Part shown: positions 19,425-27,681 of the stretch, one piece after another
Position numbering within the stretch: the first letter of the stretch is position 1
Layout of the letters: each line of letters starts with the position of its first letter
Assembly (NCBI RefSeq): GCF_016703145.1
Contig: NZ_JADJCO010000003.1
Span: 434,001 to 498,000, forward strand
Length of the DNA: 64,000 nt
From: Ottowia sp.
GTDB lineage: Bacteria > Pseudomonadota > Gammaproteobacteria > Burkholderiales > Burkholderiaceae_C
Direction of reading: 5' to 3'
The notes under the pieces: model-generated
What the model was told of the DNA's origin: nothing
The model's database searches: none
The model's input: only the letters and a program-made list of their open reading frames with translations
Position numbers and translations under genes: made by a program

Positions 19425-21527
19425 ATGACCACCACCGCCACGCCCCCCAACGTTCCCCAGATCCGCCTCTATCAGGACTGGCTGCGCGATCAGCGCGGCC
19501 TGCAGTTTGCCGACTACCGCGCGCTCTGGCAGTGGTCCATCACCGACCTAAACGCCTTCTGGCAAAGCATCTGGGACTACTTCGACCTGCGCTCGCCCAT
19601 GCCGCACAGCGCCGCGCTGGGCCGCAACGTGATGCCGGGCGCCGAGTGGTTCCCTGGCGCGCGGGTCAACTACACGCAGCAGGTGTTGCGGCACGTGGAG
19701 GCCGCCCACGCCGCCGGCCTGCCGGCCCTCATCAGCGAGAACGAGAAAGGCCAGGTGCGCGAGCTGAACTGGCCCGAGCTGCGGCGCCAGGTCGCCGCGC
19801 TGGCGTTGCACCTGAAGGCGCAGGGCGTGCAGCCCGGCGACCGCGTGGCCGCCTACCTGCCCAACGTGCCCGAGACCGTCGTCGCCTTCCTGGCCGCCGC
19901 CAGCGTGGGCGCGGTGTGGAGCGTGTGCGCGCCCGACATGGGCACCCACGCCGTGCTCGACCGCTTCAGGCAGATCGAGCCCAAGGTGCTGATCGCCGTG
20001 GACGGCGTGACCTGGGCGGGGCGCGACATCGACCGCGGCGACGTGGTGCGCGAACTGCGCGCGGGCCTGCCCAGCGTGCGGCACCTGATCGTGCTGCGCA
20101 ACCTGGGCACTCCTGAAACAATAGCGGACAGCGTAGATTTCACGCTGGCTACCGGCCGAAATGATGCTGAAACCGCGTCTTTCGAGCCGCAGTGGCTGCC
20201 GTTCGACCACCCGCTGTGGATCGTCTACTCCAGCGGCACCACCGGCCTGCCCAAGCCCATCGTGCACTCGCACGGCGGCATCGTGGTGGTGGCCATGGCC
20301 AGCGGACTGCAAACCGACGTGGGCTGCAGCTACGAGGCCAACAGCTTCGGCGAGCGCTTCCACTGGTTCAGCTCCACCGGCTGGGTGATGTGGAACGCCC
20401 AGGTCGCCGGCCTGCTGGGCGGCACCACCTGCGTCATCTTCGACGGCAGCCCCGGCGGCCCGCGCGACGCGCCGGACTGGACCACGCTGTGGCGCTTCGC
20501 GGCGAGGCACGGCGTGACGTATCTGGGCTCCGGCGCCGCCTTCTACGCCGGCTGCATGAAGGCCGGCGTCGATCTGGCGCAATGCGGCGACCTGTCGGCC
20601 GTGCGCGCGCTGGGCAGCACCGGCTCGCCCCTGTCGGCCGAGGTGCAGCAGTGGGGCACCAAGCAGTTCCAGCGCATCGCCAGATCGAAAGCCCAGGAAG
20701 ATATCTGGTGGTACAACGTCTCGGGCGGCACCGACTTCGCGGGCGGTTTCATTGCGGGAAATCGAGACCTGCCGCAGCAGCCCGGCGTGATGCAGTGCCG
20801 CATGCTGGGCGCGGCGGTGGAGGCCTGGAGCGACACCGGCGAGCCCGTGGTGGGCCAGGTGGGCGAGCTGGTGTGCACCCAGCCCATCCCGTCCATGCCG
20901 CTGCACTTCTGGGGCGACCCCGGCAACGCCCGCTACCTGGCCAGCTACTTCGAGATGTACCCCGCCGGCGTGGGCCGCAAGCCCGGCGGCGGCGACCTCG
21001 ATGCCAGCGCGGGCGGCGTCTGGCGCCACGGCGACTGGCTGCGCATCGGGGGCGAAGACGGCCAGGGCGAATGGTGCGTGATCTACGGCCGCAGCGACGC
21101 CACCATCAACCGCCAGGGCCTGCGCATGGGCACCAGCGAGATCTACAGCGCCGTCGAGGGCATCCCCGAGGTGCTGGACTCGATGGTGGTGGACCTCGAA
21201 TACCTGGACCGCGACAGCTACATGCCCCTGTTCGTGGTGCTGCGCCCCGGCGTGACGCTGGATGACGCCCTGCGCAAGTGCTTCAACGACGCCATCCGCC
21301 AGTCTTTAAGCCCCCGCTTCGTGCCCGACGACATCTTCCAGGTGCCCGAAATTCCGCGCACCCTGAGCGGCAAGAAGCAGGAGCTGCCCATCAAGAAGCT
21401 GCTGCTGGGGCAGCCGCTGGAGAAGGTGGTGAACAAGGAAGCGATGGCCAACCCGGGATGCTTGGCGTGGTACGTGGAACTGGCCAAAGAGCGAGGCGTG
21501 GTGAGCCCGCAAGCGGGGAAAGTGTGA
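19425..21527 (+). CDS. Acetoacetate-CoA ligase
   Basis: Acyl-CoA synthetase that activates acetoacetate with ATP and CoA. It is about 700 residues. The adenylation motif YSSGTTGLPKPIVH is followed by the acetoacetyl-CoA synthetase markers HWFSSTGWVMWN and DIWWYNVSGGTDFAGGF, then GRSDATINRQGLRMGTSEIY and the C-terminal lysine motif RTLSGKKQELPIKKLL. ATG 19425 was chosen because the reading frame upstream runs antisense to the TetR gene. A family A repeat is embedded near residues 230-250 without breaking the frame. The likely supply of acetoacetate is fahA or ketogenic pathways. Confidence 0.93.
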   Translation: MTTTATPPNVPQIRLYQDWLRDQRGLQFADYRALWQWSITDLNAFWQSIWDYFDLRSPMPHSAALGRNVMPGAEWFPGARVNYTQQVLRHVEAAHAAGLPALISENEKGQVRELNWPELRRQVAALALHLKAQGVQPGDRVAAYLPNVPETVVAFLAAASVGAVWSVCAPDMGTHAVLDRFRQIEPKVLIAVDGVTWAGRDIDRGDVVRELRAGLPSVRHLIVLRNLGTPETIADSVDFTLATGRNDAETASFEPQWLPFDHPLWIVYSSGTTGLPKPIVHSHGGIVVVAMASGLQTDVGCSYEANSFGERFHWFSSTGWVMWNAQVAGLLGGTTCVIFDGSPGGPRDAPDWTTLWRFAARHGVTYLGSGAAFYAGCMKAGVDLAQCGDLSAVRALGSTGSPLSAEVQQWGTKQFQRIARSKAQEDIWWYNVSGGTDFAGGFIAGNRDLPQQPGVMQCRMLGAAVEAWSDTGEPVVGQVGELVCTQPIPSMPLHFWGDPGNARYLASYFEMYPAGVGRKPGGGDLDASAGGVWRHGDWLRIGGEDGQGEWCVIYGRSDATINRQGLRMGTSEIYSAVEGIPEVLDSMVVDLEYLDRDSYMPLFVVLRPGVTLDDALRKCFNDAIRQSLSPRFVPDDIFQVPEIPRTLSGKKQELPIKKLLLGQPLEKVVNKEAMANPGCLAWYVELAKERGVVSPQAGKV
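20113..20172 (-). repeat. Family A repeat inside the acetoacetate-CoA ligase gene
   Basis: Degenerate copy in reverse orientation: CTGAAACAATAGCGGACAGC, then ATTTCACGCTGGCTACCGGC, then CGAAATGATGCTGAAA. It is read in frame as TIADSVDFTLATGRNDAETA, a loop between domains. Local GC content is clearly lower than the flanks. Confidence 0.65.
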
Positions 21528-21554
21528 TCTGACCCCATTTTTTCTTTGGGAATT

Positions 21555-21822
21555 GTGAACGAAGCTGATTCCATTTTTCCAAACGTAGAAAATTTCGTCG
21601 AGCGTCTTCGCGACCTTCGTTATCAACGTCTCGATGGAAAAACCACAGAATTTGGTTTGCGTCGATCATTGACGCCTTCGGAGCGACTTGGGTGTCTATT
21701 TCAGAACTCAGCTTGAGGAGCAATCCAATGTCGATACAGTCAAATTGGCCAAAGCCTCCATAGAGCATGAGAAGCGACGAAATTCTCGCAGAAAAACTTC
21801 ACGCGCGACTTTTTCAGATTAA
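21555..21822 (+). pseudogene. Possible frameshifted gene remnant, unidentified
   Basis: From GTG 21555 the frame reads VNEADSIFPNVENFVERLRD and on to SLTPSERLG, then hits a stop at 21714. The next frame takes over with VYFRTQLEEQSNVDTVKLAK and ends SRATFSD at 21820-21822. Joined at about 21690 by a one-base shift, the two halves look like one basic, charged protein of about 90 residues. I do not recognise a family. The composition is AT-rich and unlike its neighbours. It could be a decayed gene or chance open frames. Confidence 0.25.
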
Positions 21823-21907
21823 TCTTTGCGCAAATTTGTTTACCCTTCAAATGGATCAAAAAAAGAAAATAAGTCAAATCAAAATTATTTCTGAAGTGGT
21901 CGATTAA
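21767..21907 (+). CDS. Small ORF of 46 residues, hypothetical
   Basis: ATG at 21767 opens a frame reading MRSDEILAEKLHARLFQINL, continuing through QMDQKKKISQIKII to a TAA at 21905-21907. It is AT-rich, overlaps the end of the putative remnant in another frame, and ends 44 bases before the NYN gene. There is no convincing ribosome-binding site. It looks amphipathic and protein-like, but this is weak evidence. Confidence 0.25.
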   Translation: MRSDEILAEKLHARLFQINLCANLFTLQMDQKKKISQIKIISEVVD

Positions 21908-21951
21908 ATAGCATCTGACCGCCGTTTCTCCTATTTTTATTGAGATTGATC

Positions 21952-22902
21952 ATGTCACAGAGCAGACTCACGCGAGTGGGTGTTTTTTATGACGGCAATT
22001 ATTTTCTGCACGTCAGTAACTATTACGCCTTCCATCATCTTCGCCGCGCCCGCATCGACGTGTCGGGGCTGCACAACTACATTCGGCGCGAGGTCGCCAA
22101 ATGGGAAGGCGCCGAGGAACGCTATTGCCAGATCGTCGATGCCCACTATTTCAGGGGGCGGCTGCGGGCGCACGATGCCGACGAGCGGGATCTGCTGTAC
22201 AAGGAGCGCGTGTTCGACGACATCCTGAGCCGGGAGGGGGTCACCAACCACTACCTTCCGGTCGGCCCGTTCGGCGAAAAAGGGATCGACGTCTGGCTGG
22301 CGCTGGAGGCCTACGAACTCGCCATCTACAAGCGCTTCGATGTCGTCGTGCTGATTGCCGGCGATGGGGATTTTTTGCCGCTCGTCCGCAAACTCAACAC
22401 GCTTGGCACGCGCGTCATGCTGCTGGGATGGGACTTCAAATTCGTGGACCGAAACGGCACCGAGCGGGAAACCAAGGCCTCGCAGTCGCTGCTGGAGGAA
22501 GCCACCTACCCGATTCTCATGCACCAGGTCATCGACGACCGCTCTCTGCGCAACGATCCGGTGATCAATGGCCTGTTCGCTCAAAAAAGTGAATACGCCG
22601 GCCGAGTGACGGTGGAGCCGGCGGCACTGCTGCCCGTGTCAGCCGCTTCCGCTGGCAGCGCGGCGCCCGCGAACCCTTCAGAGCCGTTGAAAGGACGCAT
22701 CCAAAATCTCAAGGAAGGGTATGGGTTCATCATGCCCGCCGCGGGCGGCCAGAATCTTTTCTTCTACCACGCCGAGGTTTCCAATGCCGACTTCAATGAG
22801 CTTCGCATTGGCGACGAGGTCGAGTATCACGCGGGACAGAATGACAAGGGACTGTGTGCCGTGCGGGTCAAGATGCTCATTGATGAGCAGCCGGCGGAAT
22901 AG
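21952..22902 (+). CDS. NYN domain protein with C-terminal cold-shock domain
   Basis: 316-residue protein fusing a PIN-like NYN nuclease domain (LabA/DUF88 type) to an RNA-binding cold-shock domain. Candidate metal-binding acids are Asp14 in FYDGNYF, Asp113 in EKGIDVWLALEAYE, and Asp138/Asp140 in IAGDGDFLPLV. A linker rich in Ala/Pro/Ser (about 218-245) leads to the cold-shock domain (about 247-306), with RNP1-like GYGFIMP and RNP2-like NLFFYHAEV. It probably cuts or binds RNA. The start at ATG 21952 fits homologues. The gene has lower GC than the surroundings and follows an AT-rich remnant. Its biological role is unknown. Confidence 0.85.
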   Translation: MSQSRLTRVGVFYDGNYFLHVSNYYAFHHLRRARIDVSGLHNYIRREVAKWEGAEERYCQIVDAHYFRGRLRAHDADERDLLYKERVFDDILSREGVTNHYLPVGPFGEKGIDVWLALEAYELAIYKRFDVVVLIAGDGDFLPLVRKLNTLGTRVMLLGWDFKFVDRNGTERETKASQSLLEEATYPILMHQVIDDRSLRNDPVINGLFAQKSEYAGRVTVEPAALLPVSAASAGSAAPANPSEPLKGRIQNLKEGYGFIMPAAGGQNLFFYHAEVSNADFNELRIGDEVEYHAGQNDKGLCAVRVKMLIDEQPAE

Positions 22903-22932
22903 GAAAATTGGTTAAAAAAAACGTGAAGCCGA

Positions 22933-23280
22933 TCAAGATGCCTCTTGCATCAGTGCCACCAGGTCGACGTGTTTGTTCTCGATGGCCAAATCGAGCGCGG
23001 TTTTGCCGTCGTTGTCCTTGAGGTTCTTGATCGCGCCGCCGATCAGCAGGCGACGCACGGTTTCGTAATGGCCGGCGGCCGCCGCGATCATTAATGCGGT
23101 GCGGCCATTGGCATGGCGCGCATCGGGGTTCACGCCTTGGGCGAGCAGGGCGGTGACCTTGTCAGCCTGCCCGGCGCTGGCAGCAAGCGCGATGGGCGCG
23201 ATATCGGCCGCTTGAGCAGTGGCCATCAAAGGCGAAGCACTGGCCAGGCTCAGGACGGTGCGCAGAAGCAGCTTTTTCAC
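22933..23280 (-). CDS. Exported ankyrin-repeat protein
   Basis: 115-residue protein starting with GTG 23280 (VKKLLLRTVLSLASASPLMA), preceded by a GAGGA ribosome-binding site. The signal peptide is probably cleaved after TAQA. About three ankyrin repeats follow: ADIAPIALAASAGQADKVTA, GRTALMIAAAAGHYETVRRL and DGKTALDLAIENKHVDLVAL. A periplasmic protein-protein interaction role is likely. A longer frame to 23481 lacks a ribosome-binding site and would bury the signal peptide. Convergent with the NYN gene, divergent from the amidase gene. Confidence 0.85.
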   Translation of the reverse strand: MKKLLLRTVLSLASASPLMATAQAADIAPIALAASAGQADKVTALLAQGVNPDARHANGRTALMIAAAAGHYETVRRLLIGGAIKNLKDNDGKTALDLAIENKHVDLVALMQEAS

Positions 23281-23480
23281 GGTGATGTCCTCGGGGCACG
23301 GGGTAGCGGAAGAAGTGGATGCACACGGCAAGTTTGCCGAAACCCGGCGTTCAGTTGTTGAAGCAAGGCACGTGCCAATGAAAAGTTGAGTCCGGCGGTG
23401 TTGTTGCACCAAATCGGTGTGAACGCAGGTTTTCGGCATGGCTCGAAATTTGCTTTGAGCCATGTCCGTTTGTCCATTCA

Positions 23481-25223
23481 ATGCATTTCATCACAATGTC
23501 TCAACATACTTTCTGGGCGGCGCGCCGTCGCGTTCTGCAATTTTCTTCTTCTGTCGTGGCCTGCGCCGTACTGGTGGCGTGCGGGGGCAACGACGGCGAC
23601 GTGACCCTCAAGCCCAACCGCCAGCCTTTCCCGTTGGTGGAAGCCACGGTGGCCAGCTTTCACGCGGCCATGCGCAACGGCGACGTGTCCTGCCGCGACG
23701 TGGTGGAGGGCTACCTGGCGCGCATCGCCGCCTACGACGCCGAGGCCAGCGCAGCCTACCCCAACAGCCCGGCACTGCACAGCGTGATCGCCGTCAACCC
23801 CAACGCCCTGGCGCGCGCCGACGAGCTGGACCGCGGCTTCTTCTCCACCGGCGTCATGTCCGGTCCGATGCACTGCGTGACCGTGCTGGCCAAGGACAAC
23901 TACGACACCTTCGACATGAAGACCACGGCGGGCTCGCTGGTGCTGCAGAACAACCAGCCGCCGGACGACGCCTACACCGTGAAGAAGATCCGCGACGCGG
24001 GCGGCATCATCATCGGCAAGGCCAACATGGACGAGTTCGCGTTCGGCTTCACCGGCAGTTCCTCGCTGGGCGGCAAGACCAAGAACGCCTACGTGCCGGC
24101 CAACAGCGCCGGGGGTTCTTCGTCGGGCACCGGCACCTCGATCGCGGCCAGCCTGGCGATGGTCGGTCTGGGCACCGACACCGGCGGCTCGGTGCGCGTG
24201 CCGTCGGCCGTGGAGGGCCTGTATGGCCTGCGCCCCACCCTGCGGCTGGTGAGCCAGGACGGCATCCTGCCGCTGGCCCACGGCCAGGACACGGGCGGCC
24301 CGCTGTGCCGTTCGCTGCCCGACTGCGCCTTGACCCTGGACGCGATGGCCGGCTTCGACGCCGCCGACACCAGCGGCCAGCGCACGGACAAGGCTTGGGA
24401 CGCGCCTCTGGTCGCCACGGCCGCGGCTTACGACGCGATGACCTCACGCCCCGCGAGCTACACCACGGCGTTGTCGGCCGATGGCTTGAAGGGCGCGCGC
24501 ATCGGTGTGGTGCGCTCGATGTTCCCCACGCCCACCGCGGCCAACCTGTTGTTCATCGACACGCTGAACGCCGCGCTCGAGAAAATGCGCGCTGCCGGTG
24601 CCACGGTGGAAGACGTGGAGATCACCGACCGCGGCACCATCCTCACGGGCTATGCCAGCCTGTCGAGCTACCAGTTCCGGGACGACTTGACGGCGTACCT
24701 CGGTAGCTGGGCCTCGACCGCTGACGGCCACCCGCGCACCACCGAGGAAGTGGCGGCGGCGATGGTCACGCTGGAGCCGACCCGCTCGGCCAACTTTGCC
24801 AACTACGTGACGCTGGGCACCGACAAGGAAGCCAACCCGATCTACCAAAACAACCTGAAGCCGCGCGACGAGTTCGTGATTCCACGGGTGCAAGCCGCGC
24901 TGGACAACAAGGACTTCACCACCGGTGCCGCCAAAGGTACGGCTTACGACGTGCTGGTCTACCCCGTGCTGCAAGGCTTCAACAGCACCAGCGTCAACTC
25001 GGGCAGCAACAACCGCATGAGCCCGTTCACCGGCTTCCCGGCACTGGCGTTTCCGGCTGGGTTTGTGAAGGCGACGGCGGAGTCGCCATCGGTCGAGCCG
25101 GTCACGTTTGAAATGATTGGCCGCGCCTTTGCCGAGCCCACGCTGTTCCGCCTGGGTTATGGCTGGCAGACCGTGGCTGGGGCGCGCATACCGAGCCCAT
25201 TGGCGCCGGAGTTGACGAAGTAG
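23481..25223 (+). CDS. Amidase-signature lipoprotein
   Basis: Ser-Ser-Lys amidase of 580 residues with an N-terminal lipoprotein signal (RRRVLQFSSS..., lipobox VLVACGG), so membrane-anchored outside the cytoplasm. The catalytic Lys lies in LAKDNYDTFD and the serines in NSAGGSSSGTGTSIA and TDTGGSVRVPSAVEG. LYGLRPTLRLVSQDGILPLA completes the signature. The C-terminus is longer than in GatA. The substrate is an unknown amide. The start is either ATG 23481 or 23496; neither has a clear ribosome-binding site. GC content is slightly lower than in core genes. Confidence 0.9.
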   Translation: MHFITMSQHTFWAARRRVLQFSSSVVACAVLVACGGNDGDVTLKPNRQPFPLVEATVASFHAAMRNGDVSCRDVVEGYLARIAAYDAEASAAYPNSPALHSVIAVNPNALARADELDRGFFSTGVMSGPMHCVTVLAKDNYDTFDMKTTAGSLVLQNNQPPDDAYTVKKIRDAGGIIIGKANMDEFAFGFTGSSSLGGKTKNAYVPANSAGGSSSGTGTSIAASLAMVGLGTDTGGSVRVPSAVEGLYGLRPTLRLVSQDGILPLAHGQDTGGPLCRSLPDCALTLDAMAGFDAADTSGQRTDKAWDAPLVATAAAYDAMTSRPASYTTALSADGLKGARIGVVRSMFPTPTAANLLFIDTLNAALEKMRAAGATVEDVEITDRGTILTGYASLSSYQFRDDLTAYLGSWASTADGHPRTTEEVAAAMVTLEPTRSANFANYVTLGTDKEANPIYQNNLKPRDEFVIPRVQAALDNKDFTTGAAKGTAYDVLVYPVLQGFNSTSVNSGSNNRMSPFTGFPALAFPAGFVKATAESPSVEPVTFEMIGRAFAEPTLFRLGYGWQTVAGARIPSPLAPELTK

Positions 25224-25267
25224 GCGTCAAGACCCCGCGAAAAGGGGGTCGGTGATGGCTCCCTCTC

Positions 25268-26215
25268 TCAATGTCCCTCGTCCGGCGAGGCGAGCACGCC
25301 GAAAAGCCAGGCCAGGCCCTCGTCCGCCATCGCGGCCTTGGGGGCGACGGCGTTGAGGCGGAAACGCCCCAGCGGCAGGGGGGCCTCCAGCCCCAGCACG
25401 CCAAAGCGCGCGGCGTGCATGGCGGCGAAGCGGCGCGGCAGCGCGCAGACGAAGTCCGTCTCGGCGACGACGGCCAGCGCGAACATGAAGGTGGGCACCG
25501 TGAGCGCGATGCGCCGCGACCGGCCCTGCCCGGCCAGCACTTCGTCGACGAAGCCATGGGGGTCGCCGTGGAGCGAGACGACCACGTGCTGCGCCTCGCA
25601 ATAGCGGTCCAGACCAGGCGCCTCGGCCAGGGGATACCCCGCGCGCACGGCGATCACGAAATCCTCCTCGTAGAGGGTGCGGGCATGAAAGCGCGGCGCG
25701 ATGTCGTCGGTGGGGATGACGGCGATGTCCAGCGCGCGCGCCTCCAGCTCGGTGAAAGCCGCGCGCCAGGCGCGGTCGGGTGAGGTCTCGCCCTGGGTGG
25801 GGAGCAGTTGGCGCAGGCTGATGTCGATGCCCGGTGCGCCCTGGCGCAGCCGGGCCAGCAACGGGGACAGCAGCACGGCCGAGACGCCGTCCGGCGCGCC
25901 GAGGGTGAAGCGGCGGGTGGACGCCGCCGGATCGAACGGCTCGGCGACCGAGACGATGCCCCGCACCTGCGCCAGCACTTCGGCGATCCGTCCGGCCAGC
26001 GCCAGCGCGCGGTCCGTCGGCACCACGCCCTTGGGCGTGCGCACGAACAGCGGGTCGTTGAGCAGCCGGCGCAGCCGCCCGAGCCCATGGCTGACCGCCG
26101 ACGCCGAAAGGCTCAGGCGCTCGCCCGCCCGCCCCACGTGGCGTTCCGCCAGCACGGCCTCGAACAGCACCAGCAGGTTGAGATCGACGCGGGATAGATC
26201 AATTTGATTCAGCAT
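25268..26215 (-). CDS. LysR family transcriptional regulator
   Basis: 315-residue LysR-type regulator. The winged helix at residues 5-65 reads LNLLVLFEAVLAERHVGRAG, then SASAVSHGLGRLR and DPLFVRTPKGVVPT. The substrate-binding domain covers about 90-305. It is divergent from the SnoaL-like gene with 115 bases between the starts, so the usual expectation is control of that promoter. Convergent with the amidase gene. Confidence 0.92.
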   Translation of the reverse strand: MLNQIDLSRVDLNLLVLFEAVLAERHVGRAGERLSLSASAVSHGLGRLRRLLNDPLFVRTPKGVVPTDRALALAGRIAEVLAQVRGIVSVAEPFDPAASTRRFTLGAPDGVSAVLLSPLLARLRQGAPGIDISLRQLLPTQGETSPDRAWRAAFTELEARALDIAVIPTDDIAPRFHARTLYEEDFVIAVRAGYPLAEAPGLDRYCEAQHVVVSLHGDPHGFVDEVLAGQGRSRRIALTVPTFMFALAVVAETDFVCALPRRFAAMHAARFGVLGLEAPLPLGRFRLNAVAPKAAMADEGLAWLFGVLASPDEGH

Positions 26216-26330
26216 ATTTCTGAAAACATACCACTGGATTCATGACATGGGAACTGCGATCTTTCAGTCCCCCGGTGCCGACGGCGGCGCCGGCCTTTGA
26301 ACCCTCCCCATGATCGCAAGGAACCACACC

Positions 26331-26882
26331 ATGTCGCACTCACGACGCTCACTTCTCGCCGCGGGCACCGCCGGGCTCGCCTCCTGCGCCAGCACTTCAG
26401 CCCCGGGGCCTGGAGACGCCGGAATTTCCCGGACGGTGGCCGCACTCGTCCAGCGCTCCGAGGCATCCAATGCCGCGCTCGTGCGCGGCGACATCGAGGG
26501 CTACCGCGCCATGGCCCCCCACGCCGACGACTACACGCTGATGTCGCCCTTCGGCGGCACCCCCACGCACGGCGCGGACATGACGGAAGAGAGCTGGGCG
26601 GCGGTCGGCCGCTTCTTCAGAAACGGCACGTTCGAGCAGCAGGTGGTGCAAACCTACGGCTCGGCCGACATGGTGGTTCTGGCAACCCGCGAACGATGCC
26701 ACGCCGAGGTCGGTGGCCTGCCGGCGCAGGACTGGCTGCTGCGCGTCACCCTGGTCTATCGCCGCGAGGGCGGCCAATGGCTGCTGGCCCACCGCCACGC
26801 CGATCCGCTGGTCACCCAGATCTCGCTGGCGCGCGCGGCAGCCCTGGCGGCGGGCGACGCGCCAGCAATGCCGCGCGGCTGA
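26331..26882 (+). CDS. SnoaL/DUF4440-like lipoprotein
   Basis: 183 residues from ATG 26331, which has an AAGGA ribosome-binding site; an ATG at 26310 has none. The N-terminus MSHSRRSLLAAGTAGLASC has a twin-arginine-like start and a lipobox-like cysteine. The mature domain (ALVRGDIEGYRAMAPHADDY, GREG-type ending RREGGQWLLAHRHAD) has the NTF2-like cone fold used by SnoaL and DUF4440 proteins, often small-molecule binding or isomerising. Divergent from LysR. The next gene follows after 34 bases, so an operon is likely. Confidence 0.8.
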   Translation: MSHSRRSLLAAGTAGLASCASTSAPGPGDAGISRTVAALVQRSEASNAALVRGDIEGYRAMAPHADDYTLMSPFGGTPTHGADMTEESWAAVGRFFRNGTFEQQVVQTYGSADMVVLATRERCHAEVGGLPAQDWLLRVTLVYRREGGQWLLAHRHADPLVTQISLARAAALAAGDAPAMPRG

Positions 26883-26916
26883 TCCACCCCGCCCGCGCCT
26901 TGAACGCAACCGCTCC

Positions 26917-27366
26917 ATGCAGCAACAAATGCTCTACCTCATCCCTTGGGCGGCCCTGTCGTTCTGGACGCTGGGCCAGATCTGGTTCGTCCAGGTCGTC
27001 ATCTACCCGCTCTTCGCCCAGGTGGGCGAAGCGGACTACGTGGCTTATCACCGCTTTTACTCCCGCCGCATTCCGCTGGTGGTGATCCTGCCGGGTTTCG
27101 CCAGCTTCCTGTTGCCACTGCCACTCGCCTGGCTTGGGCCCGACGTCCCTTTGTGGATGAGCGTGACGAACGTGGCCGCCGGCATCGTCGGCCTGCTGGT
27201 CACGGCACTGCTGGCGATCCCCCGCCACGCCCGGCTGGAAAAAGGCGGCAAGAACCCGGCCACCATCACCGAGCTGGTCCGCTGCAACTGGCCGCGCACC
27301 GCCGCCATCTCGGTCCAGGCCGTCGTCACGGTGCTGATGCTGGTGCATGTCTCGGCGCGCGCCTGA
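26917..27366 (+). CDS. Small integral membrane protein
   Basis: 149-residue protein with four hydrophobic segments: about residues 5-28, 50-72, 80-103 and 128-147. The pattern (FVQVVIYPLFAQVG..YVAYHRFYSRRIPLVV) resembles DUF1772-like small membrane proteins, but I am not certain of the family. Charged loop RHARLEKGGKNP before the last segment. It probably shares a transcript with the SnoaL-like gene upstream, under the LysR regulator. Function unknown. Confidence 0.75.
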   Translation: MQQQMLYLIPWAALSFWTLGQIWFVQVVIYPLFAQVGEADYVAYHRFYSRRIPLVVILPGFASFLLPLPLAWLGPDVPLWMSVTNVAAGIVGLLVTALLAIPRHARLEKGGKNPATITELVRCNWPRTAAISVQAVVTVLMLVHVSARA

Positions 27367-27681
27367 CCCCTCCCCTGCGCACACGAAAGACGCATGCCAT
27401 GCCTCTGCAAGCCTACGGCCCCCGCGGCGCGGCGCTGCTCGACTGCTTTCGCGGCGACGCATCGGCGATGCTGATTTGCCACCAAGACGGCGTGCGCGAC
27501 GACGTGCCCGCGTCCTTCAGGCGCTTTGCGGAGGTCGTTGAGGTGGGGCCGGAGAATTGGGGCCCGACAACGATTTCCATCCTTCCGGGCAAGAACAGGT
27601 CAACTACCATACTGTGGGACGCAGCATGGGCATGGCCCCTGGCGCGCCTGAACAACTACACGACTCGACCGGAGACTTCTC
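27367..27681. other. Intergenic region, no secure gene
   Basis: 315 bases between the small membrane protein and the dehydrogenase. An ATG at 27399 opens a frame (MPLQAYGPRGAALLDCFRGD) that never stops before running into the dehydrogenase gene in another frame, so it is not called a gene. It may be a decayed fragment. The last part presumably holds the dehydrogenase promoter; a GGAGA ribosome-binding site precedes ATG 27682. Confidence 0.5.

Larger units (their letters stand above)
21528..21951. other. AT-rich gap with decayed coding traces
   Basis: 424 bases without a secure gene and far lower in GC than the flanks. It starts with TCTGACCCCATTTTTTC directly after the AACS stop. A protein-like open frame runs from GTG 21555 to 21716. 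A second protein-like frame covers about 21691-21822, and a small ORF lies at 21767-21907. The pieces look like remnants of foreign DNA. No transposase or integrase motif is recognisable. Confidence 0.6.

Noticed and set aside
21391..21768. 125-residue minus-strand ORF over the end of AACS
   Set aside because: Half of it is antisense to AACS, with no motif. Plus-strand frames in the AT-rich part look more protein-like.
27399..27681. Short ORF starting MPLQAYGPRG between the membrane protein and the dehydrogenase
   Set aside because: It has no stop before running into the dehydrogenase gene in another frame, and shows no recognisable family.
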